Positions 23,891 to 34,167 of a stretch of 64,000 nucleotides of DNA are shown here, piece by piece (position 1 is the stretch's first letter; each line of letters begins with the position of its first letter). The DNA is taken from assembly GCA_022578605.1 (NCBI GenBank), contig MU394063.1, positions 434,001 to 498,000 on the forward strand. The letters run 5' to 3'. Under the pieces are notes generated by a model. That model made no database searches, was not told where the DNA came from, and was given only the letters and a program-made list of their open reading frames with translations. The position numbers were made by a program, and so were the translations under genes. This stretch comes from Camillea tinctor. Taxonomy: Eukaryota > Ascomycota > Sordariomycetes > Xylariales > Xylariaceae.

Positions 23891-24698
23891 GGTTGTTTGG
23901 AATTGGTCTTTTCTTTTCTTTTCTTTCTCGCTTAAGAGAGATAGGTAGGTATGTTAAGATTCCTTGGCTATAGAAATTGCGAGCACTATGTAGCAAGACA
24001 CACACATATACATCTACACATGCCCCTCTGTCCTCTTCAACCCTTGAGCCCTACGTGCAGCAATAACTTATTTTGCGCATCATACCTAGTTTGAGCAATA
24101 TGACCTCGGGTATTACGACGCAACACGAACCCGGTTACGCTGTTGGCTCGGCCTCCGCATCACCATCTGACCGGCTTTTCAGCTTTGGTGGACGGCGTCG
24201 AATAGCAGAGCGCCTCGTAGACATTGCCGGTATAGCTCGCAGCCTACACAACCAAGGCAGGAGGAGTAGGGGGGGGGAGGGTATCATTGTCCTTTTTAGC
24301 CTTCCCCGCACTGCGACTCATGATATCAACCGGTAGTTGAACGACGAGGGTCTGGGGCCGTCGTTCTCCAAGTTTTTAATATGCGGAGTGCATATGCCGA
24401 TCCTTTCTGCTGCCTCTATTCCTACTTGAGACAAGGGGGTTTGCCAGCTTGTGGAGGGATTGAGCTGCCTGAGTGGTCAGATAGCAAAGCAGATGGGTAT
24501 GGTGAAGCGTTTCATACGGCATGTAGCAGTGCTCAGACCCTTGTGCGTAGTATTAGTAGTCAGAGATTAGCAATATGAGGACCAAAACATCGTATTTAGA
24601 CCTCTGCCCCCCGGGGTGATTTAGATTACTTGGACATTTCATACCTATGTCATCATCTTACATCTCTATACACTTGGGTAGTCTGCGTTGAATCCAAA
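23891..24698. promoter_or_regulatory. bidirectional promoter region of monooxygenase and MFS genes
   Basis: The 808 bases separate two divergent start codons and contain no credible ORF. No specific operator can be named. The region includes a G-rich run at 24267-24280 and several GATA/TATC elements, which are not distinctive in AT-rich DNA. The call rests on gene arrangement only. Confidence 0.4.
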
Positions 24699-26602
24699 AT
24701 GGTTTGGGGAATCCTCGAGGATCCGCACATGGAACAAGTGCCTGGCACTGGTATGTATTTATGACCGCGAGTTGACAGCCAGAGTGCCGTATGCTGACCA
24801 CCATCTTCTAGTTATCCTTTCTGATCAGTCCGATGTGCCAAACGAATATCAGTCGATTCCCCGTGAATTGCTAAAGCACGGCAAGGGACGGTACGAACAC
24901 ATCATTCTCTCCCCCCAGCCGAGCGATTCGCCCAACGATCCGCTGAATGTGAGTAACCAAGTCCGACAATAATCGAGGATTGTTGAGATTAATCATTACT
25001 AGTGGGCGACATGGCACAAGGATATCATATTGGTGATCGTGGGTTTGTCCGCCGCAGTTGTGGGCGCCTACGGTCCGATGCTGTCACCGGGTTTTGTTGA
25101 GATTGCCGCCAAGCTTAATGTGACCGTCAACACCCTCTCGCAAGCAACAGCCTGGGTTATCTTATTGATTGGTATCTCGTTGTTTATTTTCAACCCGATC
25201 GCCAAGAAGATCGGCCGCCGTCCCGTATACGTGATTTCTAGCATCATCATGTTGTCAGGCAGCATCTGGGGTGCCCTGGCGAAGGATTATAACAGCTTTC
25301 TCGGGTCTCGGGTTTGGAGTGGACTTGGCATGGCTCCATATGAGGTTCTCGTTCAGTGTACTATTGCGGATATCTATTTTGTCCACGAACGTGCGACCAG
25401 GATTGCGATGTGGAATATGTTCCTCCTCTGTGGCATCTCAGGGGGTGCTCTAATTGCTGGATACATCATTGAAGTAAGTCCCCTCAATAATTATGATTAT
25501 TATCATGGGAACCGAACTAACCTATATGTTTGTTATAGGATCAAGGATGGCAGTGGACATTGATTTGGTGTGCTATACTATTCGGCATCTTGCTTCCCCT
25601 AGTCATTCTTTTCGTCCCCGAGACGGCCTACAAAAGACAATCACAGGAACAGCGTCTGTTGATGGCTGTTGCTGCAGATTCTAAATCCGAGAACCTAGAG
25701 AAGAAAAGCGCAGTTGAAGAACAAAGGGAAAATGGATCAGAGTCGGGAGCTCAGGTTGAGAAAAAGGAGCCGTGGGTGCGATCGTTGCGACTATTCACCG
25801 GCACCTACACTAGCACACCCCTTTGGAAGATATTTCTTCGTCCTTTGGTCATCTTCTGGTACCCAGCTGTGCTATGGGCGTTCCTGTTGTACGGGGTTAC
25901 TCTGACCTGGATCGTGGTTTTCAGCGTCGTGAACGCAGTCATTTTCACAGCGCCGCCATACAACTTCTCGGTGTCAGAAACCGGGTTGATATCGCTCTCC
26001 CCGTTTATTCTTACCTTCGTTGGAGAAGTAGCTTCAGGCCCGTTGAACGATTGGGTCTGTATGTGGCTGGCCAAGAAGAACCGAGGCGTGTACGAGCCCG
26101 AGTTCCGTCTTCCGCCTATTATCATTTCATTCTTGATCGGTATCGCTGGTTTCTTCGGCTTTGGGGCTACGGTGCACTTCCAAACACACTGGAGTGGACC
26201 CGTCTTGTGTTTTGGACTTGCCAATATGAGCCTGGCCTTTTCCAATGCTTGCGTGTTTGGGTATGTGATTGATGCGCATAAGGAATTAAGTGAAGAAGGT
26301 AAGTCGAATCATCCCGCCTTCACCAACGAAGAAAAGACATACATATACTAATTACTTACTGAATCTTCTTCTCGGTCATAGCATTCGTGGCTATCAATGC
26401 TCGCAACTTACTCACTTTCGGGTTAACCTACTTCGTCAACGATTGGCTCGCTCAAGATGGTGTCCTAGCGGTTTTCAATGTGCTGGGAGCTGTGTTCGTA
26501 GCTGTGAACCTGTTGACGATTCCGTTGTGGGTTTTCGGGAAGAGGATTCGGGGATATATTGCGAGGAACCAGGCGCTGCACCGATTCATGCACGAAGATT
26601 GA
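24699..26602 (+). CDS. MFS transporter, 546 aa
   Basis: Five exons: 24699-24750, 24812-24948, 25003-25473, 25539-26298 and 26382-26602 (total 1641 bases, 547 codons). The N-terminus MVWGILEDPHMEQVPGTVIL is a hallmark of a fungal MFS family. After a cytosolic leader, the first transmembrane bundle starts at WHKDIILVIVGLSAAVVGAY. The loop 2-3 signature appears as NPIAKKIGRRPVYV. A charged central loop (about residues 275-330, Lys/Glu-rich) separates the two six-helix halves, and the second half ends with VNLLTIPLWVFGKRIRGY. Every intron joins in phase. It probably exports or imports a small organic molecule across the plasma membrane. The divergently transcribed FAD monooxygenase next door is a plausible functional partner. 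Confidence 0.92.
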
Positions 26603-27297
26603 TATATAAGGCGGGAGATGTGGTTTACCTTTAGTAGATATCTATATGTATAGTGAAGATGAATGAATAGACTGCTAGGTTAGATATATAGTTAAATATA
26701 TAGTTAGGCGTATATACAAGCGGATGGATAATGTATACCTATTGTGGAAGAATTCCTTGGTATAGAACATACCTATCAAAGTTAAACCTGAATGTACATA
26801 TTGACCCCAGAGAGGTTACCTATGTACAGCTACTGCTGTGTATTTAATAAGGTTTCTGGTTTGGATTAAAAGGTTAGGTAATCCTTGTATAGAAATAAGA
26901 ATGATGGGATGGCAGAGCAGAGAGGTAAGTAGTACAGGTGGTCCGTGTAAGCTAACAGTTATGTAGGTAGTTGTAGGTAGTCAGGTAGTGTACCTGGGTA
27001 TCCACTTAAGCAGGTACCGGCTAACCTAATTGCAGCTTAGCGCATCCTGACACGCCCCCCAATACCTTTAAGCTCTCTGGCCAAGGCCAAGGTCAATTTC
27101 ATCTCCAACTCAGCAATGTTCACCAGGCGCGTCGTGATTTCTGAGCTTCAACGACGGCACGAATTTAATTCTATACACGAGGCGGAATAGCTCGAGGATT
27201 GCATGGACTGTACGGATGCTTAAACTTACCTTCCTAGTCCCTCTCTCTAGTAGCCTCAATCGACCTTATACATACCTATCTAACCTAGGTAGTGTAT

Positions 27298-27316
27298 ACA
27301 CACACACACACACACA
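27298..27316. repeat. (CA)n microsatellite
   Basis: CA dinucleotide run in the leader/promoter region of Arp1, bordered by further ACAT repeats. Confidence 0.85.
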
Positions 27317-27559
27317 TACACACATACAACACCCCTCTCACCGACGACCTGCTCAACCCTCCCGAATTAATCCTAAAATAGGATTAGTTACGGGATCCCG
27401 AAAAAGGAAACAAGAAAAAAAAAGAAAACAAGGAGAACGGACCAACAGATAAATAAACAACCAACGCTAATACAGACAATATTTCCCCTCAACCACACTC
27501 ACGGCTCGTTTCCAAGACAAGCTCAAGAAGAAGAAAAGGGAATAATATCCAGGTCACGA

Positions 27560-27567
27560 TATAAAAG
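27560..27567 (+). promoter_or_regulatory. possible TATA box of Arp1
   Basis: TATAAAAG lies about 50 bases upstream of the Arp1 ATG. A TATA box this close implies a very short 5' leader, so this is tentative. Confidence 0.3.
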
Positions 27568-27615
27568 CGCAAACGAGGCAAGCTTTAGCCGTCGACACGA
27601 GCTAGGCAGGCCATC

Positions 27616-28898
27616 ATGACCGACTCCCTGCACAACGCCCCCATCGTCCTGGACAATGGCTCAGGTACGATCCGGGCTGGTTTTGCGGGAGACGATCTAC
27701 CAAAATGTTACTTTCCCTCCTTTGTTGGTCGTCCGAAACATATGCGCGTGTTGGCCGGTGCCTTGGAGGGCGAGGTGTTCATCGGCCAGAAGGCTGCTAC
27801 TGAATTGAGGGGTCTTCTCAAGATCAGATACCCCCTGGAACATGGCATCGTCACCGACTGGGACGATATGGAGAAGATATGGGAGTATGTCTATAGCGAG
27901 GGCTTGAAGACAATGAGCGAAGAGGTACTTATATAATGAACTTAGGCCGCCTGAGTCTGATACTAACCCTCTTATGATCACCAGCACCCAGTTCTCCTGA
28001 CCGAACCCCCACTAAACCCCCGCTCGAATCGCGACACCGCTGCCCAAATCCTGTTCGAGACCTTCAATGTCCCTGCGCTCTATACTTCAATTCAGGCTGT
28101 CCTATCCCTCTACGCGAGCGGCCGTACTACTGGCTGTGTTCTTGATTCGGGTGATGGAGTGTCGCATGCTGTGCCGGTATACGAGGGGTTTGCCATCCCT
28201 AGTTCTATGCGAAGAATCGACGTCGCCGGCCGAGATGTCACGGAATATATGCAAACTCTGCTACGCAAGAGCGGCTACGTCTTCCACACGAGTGCTGAGA
28301 AAGAAGTCGTGCGCCTGATCAAGGAATCTGTGTCCTACGTGGCCCTCAACCCGAAACAGGAGGAAAAGAACTGGGCGAGCACGAAAATGGACCAAGGGAA
28401 AACGGCTGAATACGTGCTTCCCGACGGTAATCGACTACGGATAGGCCAGGAACGTTTCCGTGCCCCCGAGATCCTGTTTGATCCCGAAATTATTGGCCTG
28501 GAATATCCCGGTATCCAACAGATAGTGACAGATGCGATTAACCGGACGGACCTCGATCTGCGGAAGGCCTTGTACGCCAACATTGTATTATCGGGTGGCA
28601 GCACCCTCACCAAGGGTTTTGGTGACCGGTTACTGAGCGAAGTTAAGCGCCTGGCCGTGAAGGATATGCGCATCAAGATCTTTGCACCACCAGAGCGCAA
28701 ATACTCGACATGGATTGGTGGAGGTATCTTGGCAGGCCTGAGCACTTTCAGAAAGGTATGTTTTCGCCTGCCCACATCTTTATTTACATTTTGATTCTAG
28801 ATCTCTCTCTGTACTAACCATACGATGCTTTACAGATGTGGGTCAGCATTGACGACTGGCACGAGGATCCGGATATCATTCACAAGAAGTTGACGTAG
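27616..28898 (+). CDS. arp1: actin-related protein 1 (centractin), dynactin filament subunit, 380 aa
   Basis: Three exons: 27616-27924, 27985-28755 and 28836-28898 (103 + 257 + 20 codons), all phase 0. The protein is a full-length actin fold. Features seen are the phosphate-1 loop [18 protein letters not shown], the stretch [18 protein letters not shown], the phosphate-2 loop [17 protein letters not shown], the adenosine-binding [18 protein letters not shown], and a C-terminal [20 protein letters not shown]. The length of 380 and the divergence from conventional actin, including the end [15 protein letters not shown], fit Arp1 (ro-4 in Neurospora). Arp1 forms the minifilament of dynactin, which links dynein to cargo and supports nuclear distribution in hyphae. 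The last 60 coding bases form a separate small exon. Confidence 0.93.
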
Positions 28899-30265
28899 AG
28901 TAAGATTTTTGAAAGGGACATGACAGATACGACAAGTGGAGATGAGAGCGCGAAAAGAAAAGAAATGAAACGAGACAACGAACTTCGCTCTTGGAGCTTC
29001 AACGCAATACTTCGTGTTAGAATTTATTTAATGTATGGGAGAAGAGAGCATAGCGTCAGCGTGGTTAGAGGTAATTCCGCGCATCGAAGCAAGAAGAAAA
29101 CGGAGAATACCTAGTGTTGTTGAGCAATATCCAACTCTCGCCTCACTACAAACTCCGTACTTTTCGACTTGAAAGTATTCAGAAGAAGAGAAAGGAAAAG
29201 CAAAGAAAGAAGTAGTTATCATATGTAGATGAATGATACCCAGATGTTAAGAGCAATTCGATCAATGCTTATGACCTAATCCCTTTTACTCATGGTCTAT
29301 AACATGAAGGGTCCACTATGACGAACCATGGAATAACTACTCTTATTTTATTTATTTAAATTCTGGATTGCTGTCTGTTATTGTTCGGTGGTGCTTATCA
29401 GCTCATTTAAGCGGACCTGGTTTAGATCATGGATTGTAGTGCGAGGTAATCCATTCAGCTGAGTATAACATTACACTACCTATAAAGAGGGTCTAACCTA
29501 ACCTTCCCCCTTTCCCCCCCCCCTCCGACCGTGCCCCTAACAGAATCCACAGCGGCGGAAACCCACCCCCACCAATCCCCCTTTGTATAAGTCCCCGGCT
29601 TATCTTAAACAGACAGTAAGATCTATATTGATGCCCCCAAGGCAAACGCGCTTCAAACGCGGAACCAAAGTACCTTTCTTTCTCACATCTGATTCCTTTG
29701 TCTTTTTTCTTTTTTTCTTATTTGCACCAAGTGGGATAGCGAACGAGGAGAACCTCGGGGTCTCTTGAATAAAGACCGAGAGAAGAAGAAAGAGCACAAG
29801 AAGAAATTCGAACAAATCGATTATAATTGGCATGCTGCATGCAAACTGATTAGTATTGATGGTCCCCCCCCCCCTTCTTCTTACTCGGTTCACTAGTATC
29901 TCCCTACTGACTTGTCTTCAGACGACTCGACTCCATCTACCTACATAACCCACAAACAAAACAAATAAAACTTGAGGGTAACGTCGTTGGTCATATGTAC
30001 ATACATACGTACATACATACGTACATACATACGTACATACACGCACACATACCTACATATCAACTGGGAACCTACCTACATACATACACAGCCCCCACTC
30101 AAGTAGGGGACAAAAACGTCCTGCACACACTTGACTACCAGATATAAGTGACAAAGCGTGCAAAGATTGTTTTTACATCTACCATCTGAGCCTGAGCCTA
30201 TATCTCCATTCTGTCCTCACCACAGAATCCGCTTCTCACATTGTACACTCTTCATCTGCCTGATC
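28899..30265. other. intergenic spacer with GTACATACATAC tandem repeat
   Basis: AT-rich 3' flank of Arp1, followed by pyrimidine-rich sequence and a repeat array (29997-30040) in the RCC1 promoter/leader. No gene recognised. Confidence 0.5.
29997..30040. repeat. 12-bp tandem repeat (GTACATACATAC), about 3.7 copies
   Basis: Three full units and one partial unit, perfect copies, about 230 bases upstream of the RCC1-like start codon. Confidence 0.9.
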
Positions 30266-32089
30266 ATGCCACCACGGAAAGCGGCCTCAGGCCCGACTAA
30301 ACGGCAAGCAGCCGTAACCAAGGCGGCACCAAAGCGGAAAGCAGCCAGCGGCGGCGACACCGTCATCCCTCCTGCTACCACCACCACCACCACCACCACC
30401 AAGTTCCGTACCAGGACAAACAAAAGCCCACACCCCGCCCCCGACGAGGCGGACAAGCCCCCCAGCCGCCCCACCAAAAGGGCGCGCACAGCCAAAGACC
30501 AGCCCAAGCCCAAGCCCAAGCCCGCGACCACCAAACGCGCCCCGGTCTCCGTGCCCCGCGCTACTCCGTCCAGCGCCAAGCTCAACGCCCGGCCCGCGCG
30601 CACCCTGGACGTGTACGTGTTCGGGGACGGGAGCTTCGGGGAGCTGGGGCTGGGGCACAAGACGGCGACGGCCACACGGCGAGACCGCAGCGGGGGGGAG
30701 GAGAAGACGGCCAAGCTGCGCCCCTGCGACGTGCGCCGCCCGCGGCTCAACCCCGTGCTCTCGTCGGCCGGCACCGTGCAAGTCGCGTGCGGCGGCATGC
30801 ATGCCGCGGCGCTGACGCGCGAGGGCAGGGTGCTCACGTGGGGGGTTAACGATGAGAAGGCGCTGGGACGGGAGACGGGGGGGTGGGAGGGGGGTGGGGA
30901 CGAGGAGGACGAGGATGATGAGGAGGGGCTGGATCCGTATGAGGCGATGCCGGGGGAGGTGCAGGGGCTCGGGGAGGTGATGGAGGAGGGGGAGGAGGTA
31001 GTCGCCGTGGCGGCGGCGAGCTCGGCGACGTTTGTGCTGACGGATAGGGGGGGTGTGTACGGGTGGGGGACCTTCAGGGTGCGTTGTATTTCCCTCCCCC
31101 CTTCTTTCTTCCCCTCTTTTCGTTTTCTAGGCTCCATCCGCTTTTCCTCACCCGCCAGAAACGTACTCTAAACTAATTAATCCCCCCCCCAGGCCAGCGA
31201 CGGCGTCTTCGGCTTCAGCCCCACCTCCCGCATCCAAGCCACGCCCGCCCGCGTGCCGGGCCTCTCGCGCATCACCGCCCTCGCCGCCGGCGCAAACCAC
31301 ATGCTCGCGCTCGACGCCGCGGGCCGCGTGCTCACCTGGGGCGCCAACGACCAGCTGCAGCTCGGACGGCGCGGGCGGCGGCGCGAAACGCTGCTCGTGC
31401 CGCGGGCGTGCGGCCGGGCCCAGCGCGCGGTGGCGGTCTTCGCGGGCGCGTACCACTCGTTCTACGTGGATGACGCCGGGCGGCTGTGGGGCTGGGGGCT
31501 GAATAACTTCAGCCAGACGGGCCACGTGGAGGAGGTCGGCGTGGATATGGCGATAGTGCAGAGCCCAAAGGTGGTGGAAAAGCTGAGGGGGAGGAGGGTG
31601 GAGAGAGTTGCGGCGGGACAGCACCATTTGGTTGTGATGGTGGAAGGGGGGGAGACGCTGGTTTGGGGACGGGTGGATGGGCATCGGTTGGGGGTGCGGC
31701 CGGAGGTGCTGGACGAGGAGAATACGGTGTTTGATGAGCATGGGAAGCCGAGGATATTGGTCGAGCCTACGGCTTTGCCGGGTAGGTTTGATCTCTTTTT
31801 ATTTCCCCCCATCACCCTTCTTGGATCGTTGGGTTAGTAACTAATTATGCGGACAACAGGCCTGCGCTCGTCGTTCATCACGAGCTGCTCGGATACCACG
31901 ATTGCGGTCACGCCCGAGGGCGAGGCCTACTCCTGGGGCTTCTCGGAGAACCTCCAAACGGGCCAGGGCACGCAGGACGACGTCGAAATTCCGACCAAGA
32001 TCGAGGCCCCGGATCTAGTGGGCAAGAAGCTGGTGTGGGCTGGCCTGGGCGGTCAGTACGGCATGCTGGCTTCGGTACGTGAGGAGTAG
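30266..32089 (+). CDS. RCC1-family Ran guanine nucleotide exchange factor, 543 aa
   Basis: Three exons: 30266-31078, 31193-31781 and 31860-32089, joined in phase. The start MPPRKAASGPTKRQ (ATG at 30266) opens a Lys/Arg/Pro-rich tail with basic blocks (PKRKAASG, RPTKRARTAK) that would serve as nuclear localisation and DNA/nucleosome contacts. It includes an uninterrupted Thr run encoded by (ACC)n. RCC1 repeats follow, recognisable by VYVFGDGSFGELGLG, VACGGMHAAALTREGRVLTW, LAAGANHMLALDAAGRVLTW, VFAGAYHSFYVDDAGRLWGW and CSDTTIAVTPEGEAYSWGFS: a seven-bladed propeller. An acidic insert (GGDEEDEDDEEG) sits in an early blade. RCC1/Pim1/Srm1 generates Ran-GTP on chromatin for nuclear transport and spindle assembly. 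Other RCC1-repeat proteins exist, but the basic tail and single-domain layout favour the Ran exchange factor. Confidence 0.9.
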
Positions 32090-32339
32090 GATAGGCCATG
32101 ATTATTTTACCATCATGCCCGGCATAGAGGGAGGAAGGAGGTAATTTCAATGGAAAATTGGTCATCAAAAAAATATGGTGTTAAGGGGAGCGGTATTCTC
32201 AGGCTCGGTCACGATTTTGAAGTTTTAGAGGGGAGCTGAAGCGATTCGCACACATAAGGTACCTATAGAAAGTGAAAGGCATGCATATAGTAACAAAGTA
32301 TGATACATGAAAGAGAATGGTTCAATATTCGCTGTACGT

Positions 32340-34167
32340 CTAGCTTCGACACTCGAGTCCGCTATATTTAGATTCTTTTCTTTGACCTCTGAAGGAGATA
32401 TCTTCTTTGTGCATTGCCTTCTTGGCCTTGAGTCTCTCTTTCTCCTCGCTTGCTTTGATTGCCTGCATTCTCTTGGCGTTCAAAACTTTTAGGCGTTGGG
32501 ATTCCTTCTGCAATCTGTTTTGGTTCTCTTGCAATGCTATCTTGTGCTGATGGACTTGATATGTTAGCACATTCTGCTGCCCTGTCTGCTGCTGGAAGTT
32601 GAGTTTGAGCTGTTGTTGGCTTTGGAGAGACAATTCGGTCAGAACGTTTTTCTGCGCCAGGGCATCTCTCCGTTGTTGACTCATCTGCATGTTCTGATGC
32701 AACTGGTTCCGATGGATCGTGGCAGACTGGTCAATATTCTGGGCCGTCTTCTCAGATTGTTGTGCTCGCCATAGCTCATGCTGTGCCTGCTCTTCCTCGT
32801 AGTGACGACGCATCTTTGTTTGATGGTCGATTTCGGATCCTGAATATTTGTCCTGCTCGTCCTTCCGACGCTTGACCTCTTTGGCAATGTCATCCGGTAG
32901 GCCTACAGCACAGTCTGGCTGTTCTGAACCAAGTGTTGCGAAGTACCGGTCTTCACATCCCACTGTCTTCAGGAGCCTTTCTAATTGTGTATTAGTAGCC
33001 ATATTACTCTTATTGGTAGTTCGCCTGAGGTAAACAGTAGGTGAAGAGTAGAGCCTCGTTCCTGTTTCAGGGTCTAGTTCTTCAAAGACATTTTTGGGGT
33101 TGTTTCTCTCGCACCACTTTCCCATATTTAGGAAGGCTTGAGTAATATGATATGGCTGTGGGTTGCTCAAGGCAAGGAACAGTGTTGTTTTCCCCCGCCA
33201 TTTTTCAAGGGGGTCAGCTCCCCCCTTTTCAAGGGCCCAAAAGGTCGCTTTTATATCCGCCACCTTTTGTGAGCCATCGCATCGGTACTATAGCAATAAA
33301 GTCAGTCTAATATTCTCTAAGCGACTTATTATTACTGACTGCTAATTCCTCAAGAGCATTACGCCCATCGTACTCGTCCCTACTACTGCGGAAATTTGGG
33401 TCGTATTTCGCCTTGATTAGAGCCGCGACACAGTCTCTGTGTAAATTTCTTGCTGCTTCGTGGAGACTACCGTCGTTCAGCCGGGATTCCGTTTTCAACA
33501 GAGCCTTGACAGCTTCGCTGTCTCCAACTTGTGAAGCATAGAAAAGCGCCGCTTTGTCGAAATGGTCGTGGCTTCGGGAGTCAGCCTTCGCTTCGAGTAG
33601 CTTCTTCACTATATCCCCACGACTATTCTTCGCGGCGAGTATCAGACGTGTCATTTGAGAATACAGCGCTAAGAAATTGACATTTGCTATACTATAGTAA
33701 GCGATTTATCCAAAAATGACCGTGTTGGTGCTGATTAAGATGTTATACTCACCCTTGGCATCGATTAACGCCGTTATGACGGCCGAGGGCACTACTCGAC
33801 CCCTTTCGCATTGGGACAAAGCCCACGCAAGTGCGGTAGCATATTCGGGCGCTGTTGTATCATAGAGCTTAGTGAGACCCTTCGCATCCACTTCACATCC
33901 CAATTTTATCAGACGCTTGACCAGCTTCACTGATGCCGGATACGTTGCTAGGCAGTCGAAAACTGGCGGATATCGACTAGGTAGACCTCTCTTAAAATCA
34001 GGTTGATACTCAGGCTCCCAGTCAGTGAGGACTTTAAGAATTTCTAACACATTTTCTTCTTCTAGTGCATCTTTCGTACCTCTGGGTCTCGTTAACGATG
34101 GAGTCAGAAATTCCTTGTAACCAGATCGTCCGGCAAGTTGGTAGGTTATGACAGCGAGGGTTTGCCC
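32340..34167 (-). CDS. ankyrin-repeat / coiled-coil protein, 5' end unresolved
   Basis: Three exons in phase on the minus strand: 34167-33753 (open frame only, no ATG), 33686-33340 and 33287-32340. The first two carry ankyrin-like repeats: KLVKRLIKLGCEVDAKGL, SRGDIVKKLLEAKADSRS and SEAVKALLKTESRLNDGS with SLHEAARNLHRDCVAALI. The third exon starts with another repeat (ATFWALEKGGADPLEKWRGK, then TTLFLALSN) and ends in a long Gln/Lys/Glu-rich helix, probably coiled coil, to the stop at 32340. No start codon is visible; the first exon follows a TAG that could be a CTAG acceptor, so upstream exons may be missing or lost. That region overlaps, on the other strand, the remnant of an NLR-type gene. 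Function unknown; such proteins are common among fungal recognition and accessory genes. The donor of exon 2 (GTCAGT) is less certain than the others. Confidence 0.65.

Larger units (their letters stand above)
26603..27615. other. intergenic spacer
   Basis: 3' flank of the MFS gene and promoter/leader of Arp1. It holds a (CA)n microsatellite at about 27298-27316 and a near-match to the TACCTAGGTA palindrome (AACCTAGGTA) near 27284. A TATAAAAG element lies near 27560. No gene seen. Confidence 0.5.

Noticed and set aside
30217..31137. 306-codon antisense open frame over RCC1 exon 1.
   Set aside because: A shadow of the GC-rich coding strand; its Ser/Pro/Val runs mirror the Thr and acidic repeats of the real gene.
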